Shown one piece after another: positions 47,830 to 60,968 of a stretch of DNA of 64,000 nt. The stretch lies in assembly GCA_951799425.1 (NCBI GenBank), contig OX637399.1, positions 35,127,701 through 35,191,700 of the forward strand, written 5' to 3'. The position numbers and the translations under genes were made by a program. The notes under the pieces were generated by a model. It was not told the DNA's origin and did not search any database. It saw only the letters and a program-made list of their open reading frames with translations. The DNA is from Ilex aquifolium. Its lineage: Eukaryota > Streptophyta > Magnoliopsida > Aquifoliales > Aquifoliaceae. Position 1 is the stretch's first letter. Every line of letters begins with the position of its first letter.

Positions 47830-48600
47830 ATTCATGTTACATGCGATGATGCACAAATTGGTTTGCACACCACAGTCAAATAATAGTATAAAATGCAGTA
47901 AAATAAGTAGAGAAAAAGAAGACAAGGTTTATAGTGGTTCAGTCAACATGACCTACGTCCACTTTGAATGGCTCGGTTCACCGGATATTTTATTAACTCC
48001 GGTGTGGAGAGAGAGCAAATGATTACAGGCTTTGAAAGAGGGAGAAAACATTATCTCCAATGAGTCTGATACCCGAATGAGTGTCTTGCCCCCCAAGTGT
48101 TGGTGGGGCTTACATTTTATAGTGGTTGCCTCATAATGAGTATTAACTTAGTAGTTGATCCAGCGGTCACAACGGATTGGGACTACTTTAATAGTAGTTA
48201 AATTGTTTGACGATTTTTCCTCTCCTCAACGGGCAAGGAAGTAATGGTGTACTCCGAATGACTTGGTCAAAGGATGAGGGAAGGTTGATTCTCTCTAGGC
48301 GACGAGGATGAGGCTCTTGGAATGACCCTTACTCCAAGGTGGCGAGGAGGAGACTCTTTGATGACCCTTACTCCAAAGTGGCTAGGAAGAGGCTCTTGGA
48401 TGACCCGTATTCCAAGGTAGCTAGGAGGAGGCTCTTGGATGACCCTTTCATGCTATCCTGCTGATGTAGCTCCTTGAGCCTGATGACCTTGACTGGGTTG
48501 ACCACATTGGACTGGATTTGCTGGATCTCTTGGAGTTGGGCTATAAACTCGGACCGGACTTTATAACATCAGTTGGGCTCTTGGGCTTGGCCCATCAACA
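47830..48600 (-). repeat. LTR-like repeat (reverse), possible solo LTR
   Basis: Read on the minus strand it opens TGTTGATGGGCCAAGCCC at 48600. It contains (plus sense) GGTTCAGTCAACATGACCTA and CGTCCACTTTGAATGG, a phrase type common in plant copia LTR regions. I could not define both ends or a target duplication. A 39-bp tandem repeat lies inside. Confidence 0.45.
48301..48448. repeat. 39-bp tandem repeat
   Basis: ATGACCC(T/G)TA(C/T)TCC starts at 48322, 48361 and 48400, with a last partial copy at 48439. The spacing is exactly 39 bases. Each unit also has GGCTCTTGG and GG(A)GGAG blocks. Confidence 0.85.
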
Positions 48601-48999
48601 TGTAAAGGAAATCAAAGTTTTATTAAAACAGATAAATTCACTTAAAATAATTTTAAAAATCTTAGTTTTATAAAAATAGATAAATTCACCTAAAGATCGT
48701 GAAAAATAAAGTTTATAAGATAAATTAATATTACATATAATAATGATCAAAGGTAAATGAAATTTGAAGAATGAAATCGGACTAAGTGAAAGAAAATTGT
48801 TTTAGAATGCATAAAAATTGAGTTCCAAATTCTTTGATGTCTTAAAGAAATGTGTGGAGATGATGAAATAAAGGTGGTTATGTTATTTGATGAACAAGTG
48901 TGATTTTCAAATTCAAAGTCAATTGCATTTTCATTTTAGATTCTAATTTCATCATGAATGTGCTAGTTGCATTGTAATATGTATATATATTCTTGCATG

Positions 49000-50290
49000 A
49001 TTTGGAGACTCAAGAAGTGGATTAGAGGAGTATATAAGGAGTCGTAGCGATCCAGAGAATGTTGGAAGCTGAGTTTTCTATATAATACAGTCAAGTCTTA
49101 GGGGCAGCTCAAGCGACCTCCACACCGCCTAAGGTTTCAAATTTGAATTTTGATGACCCCTTCACATTCCAAACACTACTAGTCGCCAAACTCCTAAAAG
49201 CCTAACCTAGCCCTTATCGCCATTCCTAAACATCTCCTAGAGTGTTTTATAGTGTTGATTCATTATTCGATCCACAAGATTTTCACACTTAGACATAGTT
49301 ACATCAATTGATTTAGGACACCGATTGGTCTGAATCCTCTTTTCATTCCACTGACAATCGACCTCGTACTGCTCAAACAGTCACTCGCGAATTTTGATTT
49401 ACTTGGTTCCTAAGATAAACCCTATTATAAGTATATAAATAGAGGAAAGTTTTTTTATGTTGGGGGGTAAGCCTCTTGTGAGTGAATTTTTGTCTCTTAG
49501 ACATCTCGAGAGGTTGTGAACAATCCTATATACTTAAATTTAAAGGCTATTCATCTTGAGATTCTAATCCAACTTCACACATTGGAGATAACGATCTTAG
49601 TTGAAAATTACCAAAACCTACGTTGAATGAGTATGCATACTGAGGATCTTAGCACAGAAGATTGCTCGAGGTCTAAACAATTCATTGTAGTGGAGAGTTT
49701 AAGTGAAGCTATCCATAACATCAAAATAGAGACTTTCGATGGAATATATCTATTGAAGGAATGAGCGTTTAACTATGGTATTAGATGAGATATAAAACTT
49801 GAGTAGTTGTAAATCGATTTTGGAATAATAAATTAGGTTTTGGTGAACCAAGAGTTTTATGTGACTTTTCCCGGTTGAATTTTGTGTTAACAATTATTTG
49901 TGTCTCTTTATTATTTTATTTGCTTATACACTTGTAATTGATGCATATATACGCAATATGTACTTGATATTTTAATTATATAGCTTTCAATTCATTAATA
50001 GTGATTTTGGTGATTATTGTCTTGATTGAGATCGCCGTGAAAGATTGAGTGTTAATAATCAATTGATAAGTTCGTTACATCAATCTACATGACAAGATAT
50101 TTGAGTTGTTCATGGTAAAAAATGATTCTCGCAATTAATTGAGAAATCATAATTGTTGTGGAATTAAGTTAAAATTAATGTTTGTTTAATCATCAAATTT
50201 TAATTAATTTATTCACCCCTCTAAATAATGTTTTAATCCCACGTGTTTTATCGTGAGGGACGATTCATTGTGCATTGTAATTTTTCCACA
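49000..50290 (+). repeat. Decayed LTR-retrotransposon-like repeat, copy 2
   Basis: 49780-50265 is the homologue of 1-560. A TATATAAGG at about 49031, the TTTTCCCGG block at about 49866 and the TTCACCCC block at about 50211 suggest a long LTR of copia type. The ends are not resolved. No protein-coding part remains. Confidence 0.45.
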
Positions 50291-50485
50291 CAACAAGAAA
50301 TTCAAATAAATATGTCAGAGCAATTTCATTGTCTTTTATATAAAAATAACGAATAAAAAAAAATAGGATTTTATGTTTTTATATATTTGTTTGCTTTTTA
50401 TATATTAGATTTATGTATCCATATCTTATAATATTGAATTCAAGAATTTATGGGCTGTATTCACAATGCGGTGCGGCATAGAAAT

Positions 50486-50902
50486 TAAGGGGTTGTTTGG
50501 TACGAGGGTTTGGGCGGATTTTGGAATATGGGTTGGAGTATAAATCCCCTTAAACTCATGTTTGACAATTATGAAGTATAGATAGAATTTGAAACCCGGC
50601 CTGGTCATGAAACCCACATACTTGGGTTTCATGAAACCCAAGGGGGGTGGGTTTCATATGTGGGTTAATGAGTTTAAGATATAAATGACATTTATACCCC
50701 TATATATCTCATATATACAAATTGGTTAAGGAGCACAATAGTTATTTATATACAAATATATTATCATAATAGTCATATATCCCTGCGCATATCAAACATG
50801 GGTATGAACAACATTGAATGTTAAATCTCATCTTTGAATCAAATTCGAATTTGGACAATCCAATCCAAACCTTTCTCAAAAAACATACCAAACATGTCTT
50901 AA
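50486..50902 (+). mobile_element. Tourist-like MITE, copy 2, in the CYP98A promoter region
   Basis: The element spans 50489-50899. The left end GGGGTTGTTTGGTACG and right end TACCAAACATGTCT are inverted repeats around TTTGGTA. The target triplet TAA is present on both sides (50486-50488 and 50900-50902). It is a homologue of 14846-15310. It ends only four bases before the AC element at 50907 and about 130 bases before the CYP98A TATA box. Confidence 0.8.
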
Positions 50903-50906
50903 GAGT

Positions 50907-50913
50907 GGTAGGT
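50907..50913 (-). promoter_or_regulatory. AC-I element of the CYP98A promoter
   Basis: GGTAGGT is the complement of ACCTACC, the AC-I site bound by lignin-regulating R2R3 MYB factors. It lies 118 bases before the TATA box. An AC-II-like ACCAACC also occurs at 51053-51059, in the leader. The sites agree with the gene's pathway but are short. Confidence 0.5.
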
Positions 50914-51030
50914 AGCGACTGAAAATTATTCAACAAGGTGACGATTAGTCCACGTTACTTTCTCTTTGCCAAGTTCCCCTCTTTCTCTCTCTCTCTCTCT
51001 CAATTTCTACCACTTCCCTGAGATTTCACT

Positions 51031-51038
51031 TATATATA
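51031..51038 (+). promoter_or_regulatory. TATA box of the CYP98A gene
   Basis: TATATATA lies 97 bases before the ATG at 51128. A CT-rich tract precedes it (50985-51003) and another lies in the leader (51089-51120). Confidence 0.65.
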
Positions 51039-51127
51039 GTAACCTCTCTGGCACCAACCTTGTTCAGAGTGCCATCGATCGTCAAACCCGATCTCTCTCT
51101 CTTTTTTTTTTTTCTTCTTTCAATTAA

Positions 51128-54100
51128 ATGGCTCTACTTTTACTACCCATCTCAATAATCCTCATCTTCCTTGCCTACAAGATCTATCAAAGGCTCAGAT
51201 TCAAGCTCCCACCAGGGCCTCGTCCGTTGCCGGTCGTCGGAAACCTTTACGACGTCAAACCGGTGAGGTTCCGCTGCTTCGCCGAGTGGGCCCAAGTCTA
51301 TGGTCCCATTTTCTCCGTATACTTTGGTTCACAGTTGAACATAGTGGTGAATAACTCAGAGTTGGCTAAGGAAGTACTGAAGGAAAATGATCAGCAGTTG
51401 GCAGATAGGTACAGGACTAGGTCTTCTGCTAAGTTTAGCAGAGATGGGAAAGATCTGATATGGGCTGATTATGGACCTCACTATGTCAAGGTTAGGAAAG
51501 TTTGTAATCTTGAGCTGTTCTCTCCCAAGAGACTTGAATCTCTTAGACCCATTAGAGAAGATGAAGTTTCTGCCATGGTTGAGTCCATTTTCAAAGACAG
51601 CACCAATCCTGGTACGTTTTTCTTTTTCTTTTATATCTATACATATTTGATGATGTTCTTTAGCAGTGATGTGAATTTAAAGTGTACTGAACGGTGTGAT
51701 TTGGTTCAGTCTGAGGTACAAGGATCTTGAGAATAGGATCTTTGAATAAGTGGGGGTCATGCCGGGTGTTTATAGTAGTTCACTAGTTCACAAGCTCGAT
51801 TAATCCACTCTTAAATGAGTCTTTTGTTCCTGAACATCTTAATCTATTGTTTATAGTTTACAGAGAATACTTTGCAAGACTACAATGACTTTCTCCCTTT
51901 TGTTGAGGGCATTGTCTCTTATTTATAGATATTCTTAGGGTTTGCTTGATGTGGAGCGAGATCTTCGCCCCTTAGCTGTAACAGTTCCCTTTATTGCGCA
52001 ACCAGACTTGTGCAAGTTGGTTTATTGCGCAACCAGACTTGTGCAAGTTGGGTGATTGACGCCAAAAAGATGGGGACTTGGTGAGATACAGCTGTCATTT
52101 GAACAAATTTTCGTGAGATATGAAAACAGGGAGTTGAGGTCTGAGATTGAGGTCCACAAGTGATATAGATGAGCTGAGCTCTCGAGCTGGCTGATCTGGG
52201 GAGCCGAGCTCATCTTTAGATATCTTGTGGTACAATCAATATTGAATTCAACATATCGAATGCACTAGACTAGACTCTCATATCATGAGTTTCGTAGAGA
52301 ATTAGATTTATGCAATTTTTGGTATATAGACAGAGCCTGTTGAGCTAGATCCAATCTGGAATCAAATCGTTTGTCCAGGAAGGGTATAGCGATAATTAAA
52401 GCTGACTTTACCATAAACTCAAGTTGTTGTATAGGCAACTGCCAGGAGTCCACCTGCGCCGGAAGCATCGGTAAGGATTTTGGGGGTTATTCCAATACAA
52501 GCCTATGTTTGGATAGCTACTTTGAGAAATTTGCAACTCACTCCTTCAAGTTTTAATTTCAACGAAGAGTTCTCTTTAAATTTAAATATTTTGCAATTAA
52601 CTCAAATAATTATTTTTAAACAATAAAAATTAACAAAAGTGTGATCCCTACTTTTTTTAAAAGAGATAATTATCCGTACACTTATTTTTTCCCTATACCA
52701 AATATCTGTACTTTTTTTTTACCCGTACCGCCTTCTATCCTCTCCTATCTCAAATAGTTAAATCTCATTCACGAGTTGTAAACTTAGACAATAAAAGCCA
52801 AAAAAAATAAATAATAATAACTCAAGTAAAAACCCTCCTAGTAAAAACCCTCCGTTCTCTATGATGATATAGAGGCGAATGTTTCCTTAATTTTTAGTCT
52901 TGGCGAATGTTTCTTTATTTTTTTAGGTACAAAATTGGAATCTCAAAAAAAAAATATGGAAAATAATGTAGAAGACGGAGGCTGTAATGATTTTTTCGGG
53001 CATTTAGCTAATATTGTTAGTCAATTTTTTCGGGATAAATTACAGTATTTGAAACTACAAAGAATTGATTGCAACAAGGGATATAGTTGAAGGAGATAGA
53101 TTATAATTAACCCTCTTATTTATATGTGATTTACATCACTCATGTATAATGGATGAAATTAAGTGAAAATGTAATTGTGTGTGAATTTTTTTTTTCATTG
53201 TGTGCGGATAAAAAAATGGAATATGAGCCCATTTATATCAACTTTTACCAAAATGCATACAGCTCATTTATCACCTAAAATATAATCCCTTCACCTAACT
53301 CTCTAGATCCTCACTCCACCAGCAGCCACCATAGTGTCCACATACATAATTTTCATCATAAACTATTGTCAAAGAAAGAGCTTTCTCCACGTGGGTCTCA
53401 AGACAAAACCCTAAAAAAGAAGAGACAAATTTGGCAAAAATTTGTAATTGGTCCCCACTTCTAGAAGAGGGTCATCTTTCCACACCTCATAAAGTCTCCC
53501 TCATGGTGGTAGGTAAAGAGATAGATATCACATGTAGTGGTGGCAGGGCAGTTGCTATCTACTGCCGCTGAAGAAGACCTTAGGTACTTTGGGATTAGGT
53601 AGAATATAAGCAGCCCTATAGGGATCTAATTTAGAGATATAGGGATCTAATTTAGAAATATAATTAAAGACTTAAGTCAATGCAGTCGTTGGATTAGTTG
53701 TAAGTGTCAATGTTAAATGAAGTCCACTTCAATTCAGTTGTTACGTATATTGAATTAGGTCCCTAAATTAAGTTCAAATAGTGATTATTTGCGATTGATC
53801 CTAATCTTTTGTTAGTCGTAACTTGATCCTGTTGAGCCATGCTTGATCTTTTTGATTGTAATTTGACACCCAACCTATTGTAACTTGCTGAATTTAGTTG
53901 TGAATTTCAGTACGGATTGCCAATGAATCTTGAGTATATGTAATTTAAGCTTTCAACCACGACATTTGAATAATTTTAGCAATCTCTACATTGCAGATAA
54001 TAGTGGAAAAGGGTTGATGATGAGGAACTATCTGGGATCAGTAGCATTCAACAACATAACAAGACTAACGTTTGGGAAGCGGTTTATGAATTCAGAAGGT

Positions 54101-55142
54101 GTGATTGATGAGCAAGGACAGGAATTCAAGGGAATCGTTTCCAACGGAATCAAGATCGGTGCAAAACTCTCAATGGCGGAGCATATCCCTTGGCTTCGTT
54201 GGATGTTCATAGGCGAGAACGACGTGCTCGCCCAGCACGCAGCTCGTCGGGATCGGCTCACCAGAATTATCATGGAAGAGCACACTCTTGCACGGAACAA
54301 GAGTGGTGTTGCCAAGCAGCATTTTGTTGATGCTTTGCTCACTCTTCAGAAGCAGTATGACCTCAGTGACGACACCGTTATTGGCCTCCTTTGGGTAAGT
54401 AAACCAATTGGCTATTCTATCAATAAATTGGGATCGATCTTAAAAGATTAGGATTAATTGCGGAACAACCCAACTAAAGGATTAATTGCGGGTGCAGGAC
54501 ATGATAACTGCAGGCATGGACACAACCACCATCTCAGTGGAGTGGGCAATGGGGGAGTTAGTGAAGAACCCAAGGGTGCAACAAAAGGCTCAAGAGGAAC
54601 TCGATCGAGTCATCGGAACGGATCGTGTCATGTCCGAAACGGACTTCTCCAAGCTTCCTTATCTCCAATCTGTAGCCAAGGAAGCACTACGTCTCCACCC
54701 ACCAACCCCACTAATGCTCCCCCACAAGGCCAATGCCAATGTCAAGATTGGTGGGTACGACATCCCCAAAGAATCAATCGTCCACGTTAATGTGTGGGCC
54801 ATCGCTCGCGATCCAAAGGTCTGGAAAAATCCTCTCGAGTTTCGACCAGAGAGGTTTTTGGAGGAAGATGTTGACATGAAGGGGCATGATTATAGGCTGC
54901 TGCCTTTCGGTGCTGGAAGGAGAGTCTGTCCTGGGGCCCAACTTGCCATCAACTTGGTGACATCAATGCTGGGGCATCTACTGCATCATTTCTCATGGGA
55001 ACCACCGCAGGGGGTTAAGCCAGAAGACATTGACATGGCTGAGAACCCTGGAATGGTCACATACATGAGGAGCCCACTTCAAGCTGTGGCTAAGCCTAGG
55101 TTGCCAGCACACTTGTACAAACGTGTAGCTGTGGACATTTGA
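51128..55142 (+). CDS. CYP98A: Cytochrome P450 CYP98A, p-coumaroyl shikimate/quinate 3'-hydroxylase
   Basis: Three exons, 51128-51611, 53997-54394 and 54498-55142 (TGA 55140-55142), join into 508 codons with phases 1 and 0 and GT-AG ends. This equals the length I recall for Arabidopsis CYP98A3. An N-terminal ER anchor (residues about 3-20) is followed by the hinge PPGPRP (28-33), I-helix AGMDTT (299-304), K-helix E356-A-L-R359, PERF (411-414) and heme loop [10 protein letters not shown] (431-440) with Cys438 as iron ligand. CYP98A phrases such as [27 protein letters not shown] and [10 protein letters not shown] are present. The enzyme uses O2 and NADPH via P450 reductase at the ER to 3-hydroxylate the p-coumaroyl esters of shikimate or quinate, leading to caffeoyl intermediates, G/S lignin and chlorogenic acid. 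Intron 1 is unusually long (2385 bp). No lesion is seen. Confidence 0.96.
51612..53996 (+). other. CYP98A intron 1 with inserted repetitive DNA
   Basis: 2385 bases from GTACGT to TTGCAG. At 51990-52020 and 52021-52051 a 31-base sequence starting TTTATTGCGCAACCAGACTT is tandemly duplicated without change. The section around 51700-52320 looks like foreign insertion (LTR-like wording), and the rest is AT-rich. No coding exon is hidden here, because the exon 1-exon 2 junction reproduces the CYP98A protein without a gap. Confidence 0.8.
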
Positions 55143-55487
55143 ACTTTTTTCCTTGGTTCAAATGATTGATGGTTTCCTGTGTTTTGTTTCTTCGTTGTTG
55201 CCATGAATATTAATCTTCCTAGTTATTTGTTATTTAGAAGTCTTGATGTGATTGTAACGTGATGAGAAATGGACGGATGAATGGAAAGGCTTACGCAAGG
55301 TTTGGTATTGGAACATTATTAGAATACAAAACTGTTTTTGATGTAGCTTTGACTATTATCTCTTTTTTTTGAAGTAATGTTTTCAGATTTTCATTATTGT
55401 AGCATATCATGACTATGGAATAAGTTAAAATTTACAAAGTACTCTACAAAATTATTGAATTATAAAATATAATATTATATAATAGTA
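55143..55487. other. CYP98A 3' UTR and spacer
   Basis: T-rich 3' UTR with no perfect AATAAA. The Helitron at 55488 begins 345 bases after the stop codon. Confidence 0.4.
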
Positions 55488-56227
55488 CTAATTATTCTTG
55501 AAAGCACGAAGTAATAAAAAAAATGGTCAACATATTTGTATTCATACCCAAAATTGAATCACAAACATAGATGAGAGGTAAAGAATTTTAAACACCGATT
55601 TTAGTGGGAGTGAGCGGTGGTAGTGGTGGTGGGCGACAGTGGTGATGGTGGGAGACGGTGATGGTTGTGGTGGGTAAGGCGACGACCGTGATGGTGGTAG
55701 CAGCCATAGGTGACAATGGTGATGATGGTGGTGAATTTTGAGTAGCAATGATGGTAGTGGCAGACGTGGGTGACAACGGTGGTGGTGGTGGGTGTGAGTG
55801 GTGGTGGACGACGGTGATGGTGGTTGGCAGTGATGGTGGTGGGACGACGACGATAGTGGTGGGCGGTGATGATGGTGGTGGTGGGCGACGATGGGTGCTT
55901 CTAGGCAATGTTATCAGAATCGGATCGGTCATCGAACCGACTAGGGAATTGGGTCAATGGTTCATTGGTTCAACTGGTCGGACCGATTATATAATAAAAA
56001 AATACCACCAACCCTACGACGAGGGTTAAAACTGGAAATGAGGATACAACTAGGGCACCATTATAATGAGGCATCTCTTTCATTAGTTTAAGAATGAGGC
56101 AAGCACAGAGAGTTAGGGAGTTTCTAGGGTGGTTGCCCCTCTCTGTCCACCGCCCAATGATTTCACGGTTGATCGGAAAATCAACAACCCTTTGTATGCC
56201 CGTTGTAATGAATATTTTCTCTATACA

Positions 56228-56229
<2 letters not shown>

Positions 56230-56260
<31 letters not shown>
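56230..56260. repeat. (CT)n microsatellite
   Basis: About 30 bases of CT followed by ATCTATCTATATATA. Confidence 0.95.
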
Positions 56261-56262
<2 letters not shown>

Positions 56263-57161
56263 TATCTATATATATAACAATATCTTCCTCAGCCAAAACT
56301 CCATTTATGAGGCTATGATGATGATGATTTCAAACAAAATCAGGCATTGAGCTAAGCCATATCTTGGCGGGGCAATTTAGAGGGTGTGGGAGAGGAGAGA
56401 GAAAGAAATGGGTGTTCCTCTTCTTTCTTGTTTTCTCTCACATGGCAACTGATTTTTTGCAGCCATGGCGGTTTAGCCTCTGCCTGATCAAAGGCGAATA
56501 TGAGCCTCTTTGCCTGAGAAGTCGCGTGAGTTCCTGTTGATCGCTATGCCTTATGCGATTTAGGGCAAAAAAATGGTCCAAATATCGTTGGTGCCTTCAA
56601 ACCGTCCGGTTTTGAAAAACCTGCCAGTTCACAATTTTTTACAAAAATCGGCCGATTTTCCGATTTTTCGATTTTTAGCCGGTTCTCTTCCTTATGCAGT
56701 TCAATCTGGTACTCGTTATGCCGAATATTCATGTATTCATTTCGGAAGAACCAAACCTTCTATCAACAAGGATCAAAATTTTGTTTCAGTGTATTGTTTC
56801 AGTCAATTAAGAAACAAAAACGTTCGACTTATTTAGAAAACATAATGAAAAAAATAAAAAATTCTTTTTATAATACATTATTCAAAATATACCAAAATAT
56901 ATTGAAATATCTTAAAACATTCTGAAACAATTGTGCCAAATTTATTGAAACATTCTAAAACACCTCAAAATATTATAAAATATCTCGAAATATTAAAATT
57001 TCAATTTTATCATTGATTCGTTTCGCTCTTCTTGAAAACAGAAACATCTCGATCGCTTGCAAACAAAATTTTAATCCTGGGAAGCAACAATGTCATTCCT
57101 AGCTATACCAACCGTTTAAATCAATGATAGCCAAACAAGACAAATTCAGTTGTAGAGCAAA

Positions 57162-58069
57162 GTGGTGTTTGATAAAACTGAAAGCTGAAGTCTGAAAGCT
57201 GAAAGCTGAAGTCTGAAAGCTGAAAGCTGAAGTCTGATAGTTGAAAGCTGAATGCTGAATTTGTGGACTGTTTGGTATTCACTGAAATTTAAGTACTGAA
57301 TTGAATTAAACTGTTTGATAACTAAATAGAGCTGACGTCTGAAAATAAATTAATTTTCAGTTTTACCCTTCCACTCTTTAATTTGAAAATATTTATAAAA
57401 TATGTCATTAACATAAATCATAATCACTATTATTATATTGTAGTGTACATTTAACAAATATTTGATCAAAATAAATAAATAAATAACATCTAAATAACAC
57501 AATAAGTGAACAATAACAAATTAAATAACATAATAAGTGAAATAACATCTGATAAAAAAAAGAATAATAAATAATAAATAATCAAATAATATTGAAAAAA
57601 TACAATAAATTAGATTTTATTAACAATATGTGTGTGCGCCGTGTGTGTGTGCAGTGCATATGTCTGTGTGTAATTGTGTGTATGCAGTGCGTGCGTTTGT
57701 GTGTGTAATTATAATTATGTATGTATATTTTTGTTACAGAAGACAAATGAAAGAAAAAAAAAAAAAAAGATCGACAAGGAGAATATATAAGTTAGGAGTT
57801 TTGGAGATAAGACTAATTAGAGTTTTAATAGGATTGTAACATATTTTGGGGTATAATTATTATATTGTAAATATTATTAAAGATGATTTTGTTGAGTGTT
57901 TTCAGCTTTCAGAATTAAGTAAGGGATCTCTTACTTAATATTGTAGCCTGTTTTTAAGGAGCACTTAACATATTAAGAGAGTTTAAATTTTGGTTATCAA
58001 ACAGACTTAATTAATAAGTGCTGAATACATTCATTTTAAGTGTTGAATTTGGGTTAACAAACACACCCC
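57162..58069 (+). mobile_element. MITE with GGTGTTTG termini and CTGAAAG repeats
   Basis: The left end GTGGTGTTTGATAAAAC pairs with the complement of the right end, GGGGTGTGTTTGTTAAC. The left subterminal region has repeats of CTGAAAGCTGAAGT at 57178-57250, and the right one has CAGCTTTCAG at 57903. No target duplication is clear. The inside is AT-rich with GTGTGT tracts and has no frame. Confidence 0.65.
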
Positions 58070-58633
58070 AATTGGGACACGGTTTCTCTTTGGAAGATAT
58101 TTTCTTTTCCTTGAGTGGTGGTTGTGAGCTGTTTTTGTTTGGCAAAATCAGTGCCTTAGTTGTCTTCTTTGACAACGATATATATAGACACTGTGAGTCA
58201 TCTTCTTTAACACAAACACCCTATTAGGTTTTCGATATGGCATGGAAAATAGTCGCTCAAAAACATCAAACAATAATTTTTCTAGTCCTATCGATTAGTT
58301 AAATACAGAATAATATTATACAACCCAAATGAAACTCAAAAAATTATAATCTAAACATATATTATCTTTTAGATGAGTGTGTCTTATTAATTTTTTCAGT
58401 GGAACCCACTAATTCAACGTTCATCTAAAAGATGATATGTATTTGAATTACACTTTTTAAATGTTATTTACGTTATGTAACATTTTTCTTAAATAAATGT
58501 TCATTAGAGAATTCAGAATCGGTTGAAGGAAAAGCCACTATATCAAGCAAATGTACTTGCAATTGGATGATGCTAGGTTTGACCATATAGGTTAGGCCAA
58601 GCCGAGTTAGGATAGTGTCAACCATTAAAAAAA

Positions 58634-59565
58634 AGGGGAAATTACATCTACCTCTCCTAAGATTTGATCAAATAACAATTAGACTCCATCTTGTATGAAA
58701 GTTAACACCGAACTTGGCCTTCTGCTACGATTGTCTATAACAGATTCCTCCAACAGTTAATTTGCCATTATAGAACGTCTATAATGTAATGATGTAAGCA
58801 ACCCAAATTTTAAAATGTCAACAACACCATTGTTAGAGTTCTTATTTTCCTACTTTGTTTTCTATCTCTTCCTCTTTTCCTTAAACCCTAATATCAATTT
58901 CATGGTGGTGGCTGGTGGTACTCTGACACCTGTGTTGGAGCATTCTCTTAGAAAAGTCAGAGATGGTGAATGGACGTTTTGGGATTGGTCTGATATGTAA
59001 TTTATTGTATGTTTGTGTGATTAAATATTAAAATTGAATATGTTATTACGTAGTTAATTTTGTCTCTAAATTAAAGTTTGAATTTTGGGTACAAAATTAA
59101 CTATATGAATGAAATTGATTTGAATTTTGAGATAAATTTAGTTTAATTAATTGAATTGATTAGCATAATCATTTAGATTACGTCGATTTAAGGACAAAAT
59201 TAACTTCACTAAAAAATTAATTAGATTCATTTGTTCTTGAAGATAAATTTAACTTAATTATAAATTGATTTAAAATAATAAATTAGATTATGTTTCTCCT
59301 TTTGAAAATCAATTTCACTAATTCAATAAATTAGATTTTTTGTGTTTTATTATGGCATGACATGGTATTTTATTGTTGGTATAACAAAACTAACTAAAAG
59401 TAGGGAAACTTTTGGATTAAGGGCATTGTAGTCACTTTCTTATTTCTATTAGGCAAAAGAAATGAACATGACTAACTGGGGAAGGTCAGTGTTATTTTTC
59501 ATATAAGAGGGAATCTAGTTTTTATTGGACCAAATCTTAGGGGGAGTTAAATGTAATTTACCCTT
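58634..59565 (+). mobile_element. MITE with about 40-bp terminal inverted repeats
   Basis: The left end AGGGGAAATTACATCTACCT continues to CTCCTAAGATTTGATC. The complement of the right end reads AAGGGTAAATTACATTTAAC, then TCCCCCTAAGATTTGGTCC. About 33 of 40 positions agree. Flanks are A-rich (ATTAAAAAA and ATAAAAAAT), a possible degenerate 9-bp duplication. No transposase frame. Confidence 0.8.
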
Positions 59566-60929
59566 ATAAAAAATTACAAAGTATAATTTGTCCCACACCC
59601 AACCTTTAAGACATCCTCTTGGCCCAGGCTTGCACCTCTCACAATGGTTATTGTTTTTACGATGCCCAATTGCAAACGTTGAAAATGTGTATGGTATTTG
59701 GACATTTTTCATCCAAAAAATGCCGAGCATTTTGGTTTTGTGGCGGTACAATGTGCGATACTCTACGGTTGATGGTACAAAGTGAGATTAATAGTGTAGA
59801 ACACACATAAGCATAAGTTTTGTTGTCCTTACGACGGTTGTCAAAGATCGGATTTTTGCTCTTCGCGACCTTATCCAAGTATGTGCTTAGTGCAACGCCT
59901 CATAGAACAATGAAGTAATGTATCCATACGAGCTCCGGCCCTTAGCAGCTTGGTTTCGAAGCGCAGTCTTAAGGTTGTAGTTATTGAACGTGCAACCAAA
60001 GAGGAGAGCTATAGGAGCTAATAACTAAGAGGATAGGAAGCTACCTAAGAACCGCGCTACTAGGAAAGAAGAGCTAGCAGCTAGGAGAGGGACTCTAAAC
60101 TAGCTACTAGAGGAAGTCAACAGAAATCCTAAACCTAAGGGAAATATATTCTCTCACTTGCCCAGGGTGCCATTCGAATGCAAATAAGAAAGAACCTGGC
60201 TAGAAGGAAAGGGCAGCCATTATCCCATGCCTTCCTAAATAAGGGCATAACTAGAGTCATTCCTCTGCTAGTAGTAGCATATTGAGTACAGAAATGATTG
60301 TGTAGGGATCAAAGTATATTCGCCTTTTGTATTTTACAACCTCCTTTTGCATTTTACAACCTACTGTTAGACTATTTAGAGCCAAAAATTCAAGGCAAGC
60401 ATCGTATCTTCTTCTCATATCATAGTTTTAAAAATCGACTCAAACATTAACCCGACAAAGAGATCGGGTCAATGGGTTACTGGTCCAACCGTTGAGTCAC
60501 TGGTTGAACCGGTCAAATAATAATAAAAAATAATAAATAAGTATAAATAGGCTAAAAAATTACAATAATTATAAAAATAAGTTAAATAACATACTTACTG
60601 TATATTAGATCAAACAAAAACCCCAAAATTATCAAACATGCATCCAATATCAAATAAGTAATATGAATGATTCAATATTTCACATCTACATTCAAGCATG
60701 TGCATTATAATTTACAACCATACAAAAGATATTTTTTTTTTTTTTTTAAATCTGCTTTTAAAAAATCTATTCTTCCAATTCTAAAGTTCCAACACTTCCA
60801 AAATTCCAATACCAAATAGCATAATCAACTACAAAATTACAAATACAAATCAACTAATAGCATAATATAAGAGCCGAATGAATCTTCAAATCAAATAATA
60901 GCACAATTCCAAACAAAATATAATAGCAG

Positions 60930-60933
<4 letters not shown>

Positions 60934-60968
<35 letters not shown>

